From Gaiellasilicea sp033857955 (GTDB lineage: Bacteria; Actinomycetota; Thermoleophilia; Gaiellales; Gaiellaceae): DNA of 64,000 bases. The stretch spans positions 81,260 through 145,259 of the forward strand of contig JAWVCW010000010.1 in NCBI GenBank assembly GCA_033857955.1, given 5' to 3'. Each line of letters begins with the position of its first letter. Position 1 is the stretch's first letter. Below, one piece after another: positions 6,713 through 15,003 of this stretch. Under the pieces are notes generated by a model, which saw only the letters and a list, made by a program, of their open reading frames with translations, was not told the DNA's origin and made no database searches. The position numbers and the translations under genes were made by a program.

Positions 6713-8770
6713 ATGCCAGCTTTCGAGCCTGGAAAGATCCGCAACGTCGCCGTCGTCGGTCATCGCGGTACGGGCAAGACCTCGCTCGTCGAGGCAATGC
6801 TCTTCCAGGCGGGCGAGACGAACCGGCTCGGCACGATCGACGCGGGCTCGACGATCTCCGACTGGGACGACGACGAGCAGCAGCGAAAGATGTCGGTCTC
6901 GCTCTCGCTCACGCACGCGGACTGGCAGGGGCGGAAGCTGAACCTGATCGACGTTCCGGGCGATCCGAGCTTTCAGGGAGAGGCTCGCTCCTCGCTTCGG
7001 GTCGTCGAGGGCGCCCTCGTCGTCCTCAGTGGCGTCATGGGCGTCGAGGTGGGGACGTCGCGTGTCTGGAAGCGGGCCGAGGAGCTCGGGATCGCGCGGG
7101 TCCTCTTCGTCAACATGCTCGATCGCGAGCGGGCCGACTTCTTCCGCGCGCTCGGCCAGATGCAGGAGCAGCTCTCCGAGCGCTGCGTCGCCGTGCACCT
7201 CCCGATCGGCTCCGAGCACGAGCTGACGGGGATCGTCGACCTGCTCCACATGTGCGCCTACACGAGCCCCGACGGCGACAAGGAGCCGGAGCCCGGGCCG
7301 ATTCCCGACGAGCTGGCCGGCCTCGTCCAGGAATACCGCGAGAAGCTGCTCGACGAGGTCGTTCAAACAGACGAGGCGCTGATGGAGAAGTACCTCGAGG
7401 GCGAGGAGCTCGGCGTGGAGGAGGTCGCGCATGCGCTCAAGGACGCGGTCACGCGCGGCGAGGTCTTCCCTGTGGCCGCCGGGATCGCGACGAAGAACCT
7501 CGGCACGCACGCTCTGCTCGACCTGATCGTGGAGGGCGTCCCCTCGCCGGCCAAGGCAGGCTCGATCACGCACATCGACGGCGCCGAGACGGCCGCTTTC
7601 GTGTTCAAGACGATCGCCGACCCGTTCGCCGGGCGGATCAACCTGTTTCGCGTCCTCCAGGGCTCGGTCAAGCCCGACCAGACGCTCGTGGACGCGCGCA
7701 CCCACGCCAAGGAGCGGATGGGCTCGCTCCTCTTTCAGCAGGGCAAGGAGCACATCGCCGCGCAGGAGTTCGGGCCGGGGGACATCGGCGCAGTCGCGAA
7801 GCTGAAGGAAGTGCAGACCGGCGACCTGCTGCTCGACAGGGAGGTCGCCGCCACCGACATCCCGGAGATCGGATTTCCCGAGCCGGTGATGAGCTTCGCG
7901 GTCACGCCGAGGTCGAAGGGGGAGGAGGAGAAGGTCGCGACCGCGATTCGCCGGCTCGCGGAGGAGGATCCGACACTGCGTCTGCGGCGGGACAAGCAGA
8001 CCGGGGAGGAGATCCTGTCCGGGATGAGCCAGATGCACGTCGAGGTGGCCCTCGAGCGCGCGAAGCGGCGCTTCGGCGTCGACGTCGAGCTGCACAAGCC
8101 GCGCGTGCCGTACCTCGAGACGATCCGCAAGGAATCGCGCTCACACGCGCGCTACAAGAAGCAGACCGGCGGCCGCGGCCAGTTCGGGGACTGCACGATC
8201 GTGCTCGAGCCGATCGACGGAAACGTGGGCTACGAGTTCGTCGACAAGATCGTGGGCGGCGTGATTCCGCAGAGCTTCCGCCCGGCGGTGGACAAGGGGA
8301 TCCAGGAGGCGATGCACCACGGCGAGCTTGCGGGCGCACCCGTGCAGGGCGTACGCGTGCTCCTGGTGGACGGCTCGTACCACACCGTGGACTCGTCGGA
8401 GATGGCGTTCAAGATCGCCGGCTCGATGGCGTTCAAGGACGCGTACTCGAAAGCCGAGCCGGTGCTGCTCGAGCCGATCATGGAGCTCGAGGTGACCGTT
8501 CCCGACGAGGCGGTCGGCGCCGTCAACGGCGACCTCAACTCGCGCCGTGGCCGTCTGCACGGGATGGAGCCGGCCGCGGGCATGACGACGATCAAGGCCG
8601 AGGTGCCGATGTCCGAGGTCCTCACGTACTCGCAGACGCTGACCTCGATCACCGGCGGCCGCGGCGAGTACTCGATGCACTTCCTGCGCTACGAGGAAGT
8701 GCCGGCCCACGTCGCTCAGAAGGTGATCGACGACACGAAGCGCGAGCGCGAAGCCGCCGCGGCTCACTGA
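6713..8770 (+). CDS. Elongation factor G-like GTPase paralogue (EF-G2 type) with altered G motifs
   Basis: 685 aa, full EF-G architecture: G domain (1-270), domain II (about 290-370), III-V (390-680, including RGQFGDCTIVLEP and the C-terminal GRGEYSMHFLRYEEVP). The GTPase motifs depart from canonical EF-G: P-loop is GHRGTGKTS, G3 reads DVPGD (the catalytic histidine of DTPGH is Asp) and G4 reads NMLD instead of NKMD. Such changes are seen in the EF-G2/FusA2 class, which may bind GTP without normal hydrolysis, so it is unlikely to be the main translocase. The ribosome site GAGGAGG lies about 9 bases upstream of the ATG. It is followed after 7 bases by a small acidic protein gene. Confidence 0.93.
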   Translation: MPAFEPGKIRNVAVVGHRGTGKTSLVEAMLFQAGETNRLGTIDAGSTISDWDDDEQQRKMSVSLSLTHADWQGRKLNLIDVPGDPSFQGEARSSLRVVEGALVVLSGVMGVEVGTSRVWKRAEELGIARVLFVNMLDRERADFFRALGQMQEQLSERCVAVHLPIGSEHELTGIVDLLHMCAYTSPDGDKEPEPGPIPDELAGLVQEYREKLLDEVVQTDEALMEKYLEGEELGVEEVAHALKDAVTRGEVFPVAAGIATKNLGTHALLDLIVEGVPSPAKAGSITHIDGAETAAFVFKTIADPFAGRINLFRVLQGSVKPDQTLVDARTHAKERMGSLLFQQGKEHIAAQEFGPGDIGAVAKLKEVQTGDLLLDREVAATDIPEIGFPEPVMSFAVTPRSKGEEEKVATAIRRLAEEDPTLRLRRDKQTGEEILSGMSQMHVEVALERAKRRFGVDVELHKPRVPYLETIRKESRSHARYKKQTGGRGQFGDCTIVLEPIDGNVGYEFVDKIVGGVIPQSFRPAVDKGIQEAMHHGELAGAPVQGVRVLLVDGSYHTVDSSEMAFKIAGSMAFKDAYSKAEPVLLEPIMELEVTVPDEAVGAVNGDLNSRRGRLHGMEPAAGMTTIKAEVPMSEVLTYSQTLTSITGGRGEYSMHFLRYEEVPAHVAQKVIDDTKREREAAAAH

Positions 8771-8777
8771 GGCTGAC

Positions 8778-9131
8778 GTGCCGCTCGCCGACCCCGAGGA
8801 GTTCGAGCGGCGCCTGCTTGCGCTCGTCCGCGATTACCTCCGCAACGCCGATGAGAACGAGATCTACAACGACGGGTACGAGATCCCGGACTTCACCGTC
8901 GTCCTCAACATCCACGACCCACCGCGGCCGGAATCGGCACTCGATCCCTGGGACGGGGGCCCGAAGCCGGGGTGGGGGCAGTACGTCGCCTGGACGACGA
9001 CGATGAGGACAGACTGGCTGCGCGAAGCAACGCTCGAGGAGGCACTCCAGATGTTTCGGTCGCAAGCGGGCTCCGACGGTCTCGGCGGTGACGGCGACGA
9101 GGACGCTGACGACGACGCCGACGACGAGTAG
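8778..9131 (+). CDS. Hypothetical protein with strongly acidic C-terminal tail
   Basis: 117 aa from GTG 8778, seven bases after the EF-G-like stop, so probably co-transcribed. The body (1-95) has a helical N-terminus (EEFERRLLALVRDYL), a beta-like segment (DFTVVLNIHDPP) and a WGQYVAWTTTMRTDWLREA stretch; the last 20 residues are almost all Asp/Glu/Gly/Ala. No domain recognised. The acidic tail could mediate protein or ribosome contacts, but that is speculation. Confidence 0.65.
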   Translation: MPLADPEEFERRLLALVRDYLRNADENEIYNDGYEIPDFTVVLNIHDPPRPESALDPWDGGPKPGWGQYVAWTTTMRTDWLREATLEEALQMFRSQAGSDGLGGDGDEDADDDADDE

Positions 9132-9184
9132 CGCCGCCTTTGCGGCCTGTGGATAACTCGAGAACGTCTGCTACGGTCGCTCCT

Positions 9185-9796
9185 ATGCGCGTGACGCGGA
9201 ACGCCACGGCGCGGACGTGCGCAATCTGCGAGCGCTCGCTGCTGATGGGCGAGCATGCGATCCGGTTTTCGCCGGACGGAGGCGAGTACGTCGACGTCTG
9301 CCCGCTCTGCGCCGAGATCGCGCTCGAGCACGGCTGGCTGCGTGAGGGAAGCCCGTCGATGCCCACGGTGCCGCTCGACTCGCGCCGCCGCAAGAGCCGC
9401 TGGGGCGGCCTACTCGGAGGCGGCAGGCGTGCCGAAGAGGCGCCGGTCGCCGACGAGCCGATCCTGCGCCGTCTCTCCGAGCCGGAGCTCGCGCTCGTCG
9501 AAGCCGCCGACCTCTTCAACTCGAGCCCACATCGCCGCACGGTCGCCGGCGTCGCCAAGAGCCTGGGAGCACCGAAGTCGTCGATCGTCCCCCTCTCGGG
9601 CGTGAGCGGCGAGATGGTCGTCACCGTCACGTGGGAGATCTCGTGGTACCAGTACCGCGTCTCGCCCGACGCGCCGCAGCCCGTCCGGCTCGTCGAGCGC
9701 GGCCACGACCTGGAGGAGCTCGACGCGAGCTTCCAGGAGTGGAACGCGCAGCTCGCCGACGACGGGCGGTTGATGCCCGACATCGCCCGCGTCTAG
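9185..9796 (+). CDS. Hypothetical protein with N-terminal CxxC pairs (zinc finger-like)
   Basis: 203 aa from ATG 9185 (MRVTRNATARTCAICERSLL). Two CxxC pairs, CAIC at about 12 and CPLC at about 39, form a likely zinc knuckle. A basic Gly/Arg linker (about 62-82) joins it to a C-terminal domain of about 110 residues (EPELALVEAADLFNSS, RTVAGVAKSLG, TWEISWYQYRV, LEELDASFQEWNAQL). The start is set by the TACGGT hexamer at 9172-9177; the longer TTG frame from 9140 is less likely. No function can be assigned. Confidence 0.78.
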   Translation: MRVTRNATARTCAICERSLLMGEHAIRFSPDGGEYVDVCPLCAEIALEHGWLREGSPSMPTVPLDSRRRKSRWGGLLGGGRRAEEAPVADEPILRRLSEPELALVEAADLFNSSPHRRTVAGVAKSLGAPKSSIVPLSGVSGEMVVTVTWEISWYQYRVSPDAPQPVRLVERGHDLEELDASFQEWNAQLADDGRLMPDIARV

Positions 9797-9801
9797 CGTC
9801 G

Positions 9802-10431
9802 ATGCCCGATTCGTCGACGCTGTTTCTGTTCGCGGCTGCCGCAATGGCGCTGATCGTCGTCCCGGGACCGGCCGTCCTCTACATCGTGGCGCAGAGCATC
9901 GACCGGGGCCGGCTCGCGGGCGTCGTCTCCGCGCTCGGAGTCGCCGTCGGCGGGCTCGTCCACGTCACGGCTGCCGCGATCGGCCTCTCGTCGCTGCTCG
10001 TGTCCTCCGCGACCGCGTTCGCCGCGGTCAAGTACGCGGGCGCGGCGTACCTGATCGGGCTCGGCGTGTACACGCTGCTCGTCCGGAGGGAGGAGCCCGC
10101 GGCCACCGTGCCGCGCGAGCGGCGCCTCCGCCGCCGTTTCGGACAAGGCGTCGTCGTGAACGTGCTGAACCCGAAGACGGCGCTCTTCTTCTTTGCGTTC
10201 TTGCCTCAGTTCGTCGATCCCGACAAGGGGTCGGCGGCGCTGCAGATCGGCGTGCTCGGTCTCGTCTTCGTCGGGCTCGCGGTGCTCAGCGACAGTATCT
10301 GGGCGCTCGCAGCCGGGACCGCGTCGGAGCGGCTCCGAGGCAACCGGCGCTTCCTCGCCGTGCAGCGCTACGTCTCCGGTTCGGTGTTCGTCGGTCTCGG
10401 CGCATTGACCGCCGGGGCAAAAAGGTACTAG
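9802..10431 (+). CDS. LysE/RhtB-family amino acid exporter
   Basis: 209 aa, about six transmembrane segments. Family signature near the N-terminus, ALIVVPGPAVLYIVAQS, then GRLAGVVSALGVAVGGLVH, and the NPKTALFFFAFLPQFVDP block at about 115-135, both typical of LysE/RhtB transporters that export amino acids or small amine derivatives. It starts 5 bases after the previous stop, suggesting coupling. A longer frame from 9631 overlaps the upstream gene and is rejected. Confidence 0.9.
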   Translation: MPDSSTLFLFAAAAMALIVVPGPAVLYIVAQSIDRGRLAGVVSALGVAVGGLVHVTAAAIGLSSLLVSSATAFAAVKYAGAAYLIGLGVYTLLVRREEPAATVPRERRLRRRFGQGVVVNVLNPKTALFFFAFLPQFVDPDKGSAALQIGVLGLVFVGLAVLSDSIWALAAGTASERLRGNRRFLAVQRYVSGSVFVGLGALTAGAKRY

Positions 10432-10462
10432 CGCTTCCGGCGCGAAGACCTACACTCAGACG

Positions 10463-10675
10463 ATGATCTATTGCGTCATCCCCCGCGAGCTGGAAACAGA
10501 GCTCTTCGACAAGATGGTCGAGTACTACAAGGACAACCCGAACGTGACGGTGATCGTCGACCGGCGCGAGGGTGACGACCGTCGAAACGGCCGTGAGTAC
10601 GGCGGCCTGCGCGAGACCCGTGACCGGCGGCGCGCGCGCATTCCGGGCACGTTCCCGGACGCGGACCCGGAGTAG
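10463..10675 (+). CDS. Small conserved-looking charged protein (70 aa)
   Basis: 70 aa from ATG 10463, beginning MIYCVIPRELETELFDKMVE and turning to a very charged Arg/Asp/Glu C-terminal half (DRREGDDRRNGREYGG). The N-terminal 35 residues read as a beta-alpha-beta fragment. TACACT at 10451-10456 ends 6 bases before the ATG. Located just upstream of the aldehyde dehydrogenase gene, which has its own promoter-like hexamer. Function unknown. Confidence 0.65.
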   Translation: MIYCVIPRELETELFDKMVEYYKDNPNVTVIVDRREGDDRRNGREYGGLRETRDRRRARIPGTFPDADPE

Positions 10676-10700
10676 AGCTCGCCGACTACACTCCGCCCCG

Positions 10701-12209
10701 ATGGCCGTCGCGGCGAAGCAGAGTAAGAACTACGTCGGCGGAAAGTGGACCGACGCCGCCTCCGGCGAGACCTTCGAGTCGCGCGCGCCCGCGAGCGGCG
10801 ACACGGTCGGCACCTTCCCTCGCTCGGCCGCTGAGGACGTCGATCGCGCAGTCGAGGCGGCGAAGGCTGCCTTCGAGGAATGGCGGCTCACCCCGGCGCC
10901 AGAGCGCGGAAACGTCCTGTTCCGCTTCGCGCGCCTGCTCGAGGAGCAGAAGGACGAGCTGACGGAGCTGATGAGCCGCGAGATGGGCAAGGTGCTCGCG
11001 GAGGCCGGCGGCGACGTCCAGGAGGCGATCGACATGTCGGTCTACATGGCCGGCGAAGGGCGCCGCCTCTTCGGCCAGACGACGCCCTCCGAGCTGCGTG
11101 ACAAGTTCCAGATGTCGGTGCGGATGCCGGTGGGAGTCGTCGGCGCGATCACGCCGTGGAACTTCCCGATCGCGATCCCGGCCTGGAAGCTCGCACCCGC
11201 GCTCGTCTGCGGCAACACGGTCGTTCTGAAGCCGGCCGAGGACACGCCGGCACTCGCCGAGCGCTTCATCGAGCTGCTCGGCGAGTCGGGCCTGCCGGAC
11301 GGGGTCGTCAACCTCGTCCACGGCTACGGCGAGGAGGCCGGCGAGCGGCTCGTCCGCCATCCGGACGTTCCGATCATCACCTTCACGGGCTCGCGCGAGA
11401 CCGGGATCGCGGTCACGAAGGCGGCCGCCGACAACCTCAAGCACGTCCACCTGGAGCTCGGGGGCAAGAACGCGATCATCGTCCTCGACGACGCCGATCT
11501 CGAGCTCGCGGTCGAGGGGATCGTGTGGTCGGCCTTCGGCACCTCCGGCCAGCGATGCACGGCCGCAAGCCGCGTGATCGTCCAGGAGGCGGTCTACGGC
11601 GAGCTTCAGAAGCGGCTCGTCGAGCGTGCCGAGAAGATGCGCATCGGCCCCGGCTGGGATCCCGAGACCGACCTCGGGCCGGTGATCAACCGCGAGTCGC
11701 TCGACAAGATCCACTCGTACACCGGGATCGGCACCGACGAGGGCGCCAAGCTCCTCACCGGCGGTGAGGCCGCGACCGACGGCGACCTCGGCAAGGGGTT
11801 CTTCTACCGCCCGACGATCTTCGCGGACGTCGAGCCGCAGATGCGGATCGCGCAGGAGGAGATCTTCGGCCCGACCACGGCGCTCATCCCGGTCAAGGAC
11901 TTCGACGAGGCGATCCGCGTGGCGAACGGGATCCGCTACGGGCTCTCGTCCTCGATCTTCACGCGCGACGTGAACAAGGCGTTCCGGGCGATGCGCGACC
12001 TGCAGACAGGAATCACGTACATCAACGCCGGCACGACCGGCGCCGAGGTCCATCTCCCGTTCGGCGGCACCAAGGACACCGGCAACGGCCATCGCGAAGC
12101 CGGTCAGGCGGCGCTCGACGTCTTCACGGAGTGGAAGTCGTTGTACATCGACTACTCCGGCAAGCTGCAGCGCGCGCAGATCGACAACGTCGAGCAGCCG
12201 GCGCCCTGA
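10701..12209 (+). CDS. NAD(P)-dependent aldehyde dehydrogenase
   Basis: 502 aa from ATG 10701. Classic ALDH motifs: ITPWNFPIAIPAWKLAPAL (about 150), cofactor Lys in VVLKPAEDTP, FTGSRETG, catalytic Glu in LELGGKNAI (about 253) and catalytic Cys in GTSGQRCTAASR (about 288), then EEIFGPTTALI and the C-terminal LPFGGTKDTGNGHREAG. The GGKNAI and GQRCT variants are close to aldehyde dehydrogenases acting on semialdehydes such as aminoadipate semialdehyde, but the substrate is not certain. TACACT at 10687-10692 fits a leaderless start. The longer frame from 10572 overlaps the small gene upstream and is rejected. Confidence 0.92.
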   Translation: MAVAAKQSKNYVGGKWTDAASGETFESRAPASGDTVGTFPRSAAEDVDRAVEAAKAAFEEWRLTPAPERGNVLFRFARLLEEQKDELTELMSREMGKVLAEAGGDVQEAIDMSVYMAGEGRRLFGQTTPSELRDKFQMSVRMPVGVVGAITPWNFPIAIPAWKLAPALVCGNTVVLKPAEDTPALAERFIELLGESGLPDGVVNLVHGYGEEAGERLVRHPDVPIITFTGSRETGIAVTKAAADNLKHVHLELGGKNAIIVLDDADLELAVEGIVWSAFGTSGQRCTAASRVIVQEAVYGELQKRLVERAEKMRIGPGWDPETDLGPVINRESLDKIHSYTGIGTDEGAKLLTGGEAATDGDLGKGFFYRPTIFADVEPQMRIAQEEIFGPTTALIPVKDFDEAIRVANGIRYGLSSSIFTRDVNKAFRAMRDLQTGITYINAGTTGAEVHLPFGGTKDTGNGHREAGQAALDVFTEWKSLYIDYSGKLQRAQIDNVEQPAP

Positions 12210-12253
12210 GCGCCCTCCGACCTCTACCCGCTCCGCACGCCTTGAACGACGCC

Positions 12254-12272
12254 TTGTGTTTCAGAAACACAA
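12254..12272 (+). repeat. 19-bp perfect palindrome, copy 1 (centre A)
   Basis: TTGTGTTTCAGAAACACAA, nine-base arms around one central base, followed by AGTCTCC. It forms a pair with the copy at 12339-12357, centre-to-centre 85 bp, in the gap between the aldehyde dehydrogenase and RNase HI genes. Two more copies occur at 42457 and 42515. The AT-rich palindrome stands out strongly from the GC-rich background. Confidence 0.9.
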
Positions 12273-12338
12273 AGTCTCCCGAGCGCGGGAAACCAGGTGT
12301 GTGCAGGGAGATCGACCGCAGCGCGGCGCGGGCTGAGC

Positions 12339-12357
12339 TTGTGTTTCTGAAACACAA
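12339..12357 (+). repeat. 19-bp perfect palindrome, copy 2 (centre T)
   Basis: TTGTGTTTCTGAAACACAA, preceded by GC and followed by AGTCC. It ends 21 bases before the RNase HI start codon. The flanks (GC before, AGTC after) are shared with copy 4 at 42515-42533, so conservation extends slightly past the palindrome and gives it an orientation. Confidence 0.9.
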
Positions 12358-12378
12358 AGTCCTTTCGGGACGGTTGGC

Positions 12379-12786
12379 GTGAGGGCGCGGCTGTCGACCG
12401 ATGGCGGGGCGCGCGGGAATCCCGGGCCGGCCGCCTACGCGTACGTGCTCGAGGCGCCCGATGGGACCGTGCTGGCAGCTCACGGCGAGGCGATCGGCGT
12501 CGCGACGAACAACGTCGCGGAGTACCGCGCCCTCGTCGCCGGGCTCGAGAAGGCCGTCGAGCTGGGGGTGAGCGAGCTCGAGGTGATCTCCGACTCCGAG
12601 CTGATGGTGAAGCAGATGCGCGGCGAGTACCGCGTGAGGAACGAGGCGCTCCGCGACCTCTCATTGCGGGCGTCGCGGCTCGCTCGGGGCCTCGGTTCCG
12701 TGACCTACACCGCCGTCCGGCGCGAGCAAAACAAGCTCGCCGACCAGCTCGTGAACGAGGCGCTCGACGCCGAAGCTGCCGGCTGA
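12379..12786 (+). CDS. rnhA: Ribonuclease HI family protein
   Basis: 135 aa from GTG 12379. The four acidic active-site residues of RNase HI are all in place: D8 (LSTDGGARGNPG), E48 (NNVAEYRAL), D72 (VISDSELMVKQM) and D122 (KLADQLVNEAL). This short form, lacking the basic protrusion of E. coli RNase HI, is common in actinobacteria. It would degrade RNA of RNA:DNA hybrids. A palindrome copy lies 21 bases upstream of the start codon, where a regulator could act. Confidence 0.9.
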   Translation: MRARLSTDGGARGNPGPAAYAYVLEAPDGTVLAAHGEAIGVATNNVAEYRALVAGLEKAVELGVSELEVISDSELMVKQMRGEYRVRNEALRDLSLRASRLARGLGSVTYTAVRREQNKLADQLVNEALDAEAAG

Positions 12787-12793
12787 CCGTCGC

Positions 12794-12799
12794 TATACT
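12794..12799 (+). promoter_or_regulatory. -10 element of tRNA-Gly
   Basis: TATACT, ending 10 bases before the mature tRNA 5' end and just after the RNase HI stop. Confidence 0.6.
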
Positions 12800-12809
12800 G
12801 GCGGCCCAC

Positions 12810-12883
12810 GCGGATGTAGCTCAGTTGGCTAGAGCGTCTGCTTGCCATGCAGAAGGTCGTGGGTTCGAGTCCCATCATCCGCT
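12810..12883 (+). tRNA. tRNA-Gly (GCC)
   Basis: Cloverleaf with acceptor GCGGATG/CATCCGC, D arm TAGCTCAGTTGGCTAGAGC, anticodon loop TTGCCAT giving GCC, T arm GTGGGTTCGAGTCCCAT, discriminator T. CCA is not encoded. The downstream genes to about 14 kb are unfamiliar, so this tRNA could mark one edge of an accessory segment, though no repeated 3' end was seen. Confidence 0.95.
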
Positions 12884-12977
12884 TCCCCGAACATGCCGTC
12901 GGCTGTCGCACTTGACGGTTGTCGCCGAGCGGCAGACGATCTCCATTCCATCGTTTTGTATTGGAGGGAGGTCGGTG

Positions 12978-13178
12978 ATGTCGCAGCAGGAGGGCATCGT
13001 TGGAGCGTCGTTCGAGTCGTTCGCGGACGCGGCGAAGGCAGCGTTCGATCAGATTCCCGGTGACCCGAATCGCGAGGGCGCTGCGGCGGCCGATGTCGCG
13101 CGCCTTTGGGTGTCCAAGGGTGGCATCGTCGGCCGGGTCCAGTACCACGCCGAGCTCACCCCGAGCGAGGAGACATGA
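12978..13178 (+). CDS. Small dodecin-like protein (66 aa)
   Basis: 66 aa from ATG 12978 with ribosome site GGAGG. The pattern IVGASFESFADAAKAAFDQIP, then ADVARLWVSKGGIVGRVQYHAEL is a beta-helix-beta-beta layout with the length of dodecin (flavin-binding small protein), but I see no clear family signature. It is followed after 33 bases by another gene with a strong ribosome site, so the two are probably co-transcribed. Function unproven. Confidence 0.6.
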   Translation: MSQQEGIVGASFESFADAAKAAFDQIPGDPNREGAAAADVARLWVSKGGIVGRVQYHAELTPSEET

Positions 13179-13211
13179 TCGCCCACCGTTGGACTTCCTG
13201 AAGGAGGCGAG

Positions 13212-13796
13212 ATGCTCGGCACCTGGTCACTGGCAGAGGTCGAGGGCGCGAAGGCGTATTGGTTCGACTTCCATGTGTCGCTGCTGATCTGGGGACATGC
13301 CCCAAATCCCGGCTACACGGTTGAGATTCAGCAGTCTCTGCTCGACGTCGAGCCGCCGGGTTTCACGGCGCAGTGGCGGCAGCGGCCGGGAATCTGGCCA
13401 CAGGTCATCGCGCCGTACACCCACCAGCAGACATTCAAGATCGGCAGTCGGCGAGAGACGGTGCTCCTTCATCATTCCGGTGGCGAACGACGCGTCGAAG
13501 TCGAGGATCGCGCACCTGACGTCGAGGCCGTTGCCGCGGTAGGAGTGGGGGAGGAGAAACCATTGATCTCCCACAACTTCCACCCACTTTCAGGCGAGGC
13601 CCTGCCGGCAACTGAAGCCGTCGGCTATTCGGATGCGTGGGATGTGCGCGAAGCCATGCTCGACGCCATTCGTGTTCTTCCCCCGCAGAATCCGAACGTC
13701 GCCGACTGGCTCTCTCACTACGAGGTCGTGACGATGGGTGCAGAGATCGGGGGCATCGCGGGCTTCGATCGCCTGTTCGTTCACGTTCGGTCTTAG
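13212..13796 (+). CDS. Hypothetical protein (194 aa)
   Basis: 194 aa from ATG 13212 with AAGGAGG as ribosome site. Soluble, mixed alpha/beta, no signal peptide: EVEGAKAYWFDFHVSLLIWG, TAQWRQRPGIWPQVIAPY, then VREAMLDAIRVLPPQNPNVADW and a C-terminal GIAGFDRLFVHVRS. Base composition is slightly less GC-rich than the flanking housekeeping genes. I do not recognise the family. It follows the dodecin-like gene. Confidence 0.7.
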   Translation: MLGTWSLAEVEGAKAYWFDFHVSLLIWGHAPNPGYTVEIQQSLLDVEPPGFTAQWRQRPGIWPQVIAPYTHQQTFKIGSRRETVLLHHSGGERRVEVEDRAPDVEAVAAVGVGEEKPLISHNFHPLSGEALPATEAVGYSDAWDVREAMLDAIRVLPPQNPNVADWLSHYEVVTMGAEIGGIAGFDRLFVHVRS

Positions 13797-14997
13797 CCCA
13801 CCAGCACGCGCTTTCGGCCCCGGGTTCACCCCTTCGGGTGACTGCAGTTCGGCCTGGCGAGGCTACGTTGCCTCTCTGACGTCTTCCGCCGCCCACCACC
13901 CTCCACGCACGCTCCTCTGCCTGCTGGCCGTCGGCGCGTTGGCGCTGATGGCAGCCGGCCGTGCGAGCGCCGGCTACGGGGTCGGGCCGGACGGGCAGAG
14001 CTTCACGGTGACCGTCGACTCCGGCGGCTCGGTCCAGTCTCCGGCCTCGCTCGATCTCGTCGTCTACCTGGACGGGGATGACAGCTCGCCGGTCGTCTGG
14101 GTGTCGGACAGCTCGGCGATGAGTGCTTCCGGAACGCCGTCGGGCCGGAGTGTCGGCTCCTGCTCCAGCGGTTCGCTGCTTCCCTTCGGCGAGCAGAACA
14201 AGTCCGTCTGCCGCGTCTCGACACTCCTGCTACAGCCCGGCCGCACCTACTACTGGTGGCTCGCGTTCCGCCGCCAGGATCCGGGCGGCCCGGCCCCGAC
14301 GGATCGGGTCTCCGGCCCCTTCAGCTTCTCGCTCGTGGCGCAGGCCACACCGCCGCCCGCTCCGGCGCCGCCGCCCGTGAAAGACCCTCCCGTCGGCCCG
14401 CACACGTCGGTCTCGACGAAGACGTTCGCAGCTGCAGCGACGCTGCCGGGCTCGGCCGTCTTCAACGGACGCCGGTCGGTCAAGCACACGACGCTCACCC
14501 GGCTCGTCTACCGCACGATGAAGCAGCTCGGCGTTCCCCGGCAGCTCGCCTTTGCCTGCTGGAACCGGTCCGACTGGCTCTCGGTTCTGGCCGCCGAAGG
14601 CGCCGAGCCCGAGCACGGGAACACACAGCTGCTGGGATTCTGGCTTGGCCGCCAGCCTCGCTGGCTGCACCTCGCGCCCGGAATCTGCACCGATGTGCAA
14701 GGCCTGCTCACCACCAGGCAACCGAATGCCCGCCGCGCGGGGGCTCTCGCCACCGCGATCCACGAGACGCTGCACGCCTACGGCGTCATCAACGAAGCGC
14801 AGACGAACTGCTTTGCGGTGCAGCTCGTGCCCGTGTTCGGCTCGAATCTCGGCCTTGGCGCGAAGCGAGCCGGCTACCTGGGAACGCTGGCGCGGAACTA
14901 CGTGCGCAAGTACTCGCCTCCCGGTTACTGGAACGGCGCCCGCTGCCACGACGACGGCGCCTGGGATCTGTTCCCGAGCGCGCGCAACCTCGGCTGA
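13738..14997 (+). CDS. Putative secreted zinc metallopeptidase-like protein (HETLH motif)
   Basis: Open to 14997; up to 419 aa. A hydrophobic export segment (TLLCLLAVGALALMAAGRASA) starts about 56 residues into the frame, so the true start may be later; no ATG, GTG or TTG occurs in a good position, and the ATG at 13738 overlaps the upstream gene by 59 bases. After it come a beta-rich domain with cysteines (about 80-195), a Pro-rich linker (PPPAPAPPPVKDPP) and a C-terminal domain with AIHETLHAYG, a gluzincin-like HExxH, plus cysteines nearby. A secreted protease is inferred from the motif only. Confidence 0.7.
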   Translation: MQRSGASRASIACSFTFGLSPPARAFGPGFTPSGDCSSAWRGYVASLTSSAAHHPPRTLLCLLAVGALALMAAGRASAGYGVGPDGQSFTVTVDSGGSVQSPASLDLVVYLDGDDSSPVVWVSDSSAMSASGTPSGRSVGSCSSGSLLPFGEQNKSVCRVSTLLLQPGRTYYWWLAFRRQDPGGPAPTDRVSGPFSFSLVAQATPPPAPAPPPVKDPPVGPHTSVSTKTFAAAATLPGSAVFNGRRSVKHTTLTRLVYRTMKQLGVPRQLAFACWNRSDWLSVLAAEGAEPEHGNTQLLGFWLGRQPRWLHLAPGICTDVQGLLTTRQPNARRAGALATAIHETLHAYGVINEAQTNCFAVQLVPVFGSNLGLGAKRAGYLGTLARNYVRKYSPPGYWNGARCHDDGAWDLFPSARNLG

Positions 14998-15003
14998 GTC
15001 GCC

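Noticed and set aside
12254..12357. CRISPR-like array
   Set aside because: Only two copies, perfectly palindromic, unequal spacing and no cas genes.
12705..13148. Minus-strand ORF across RNase HI and tRNA-Gly
   Set aside because: Crosses a clear tRNA and a conserved gene on the other strand.
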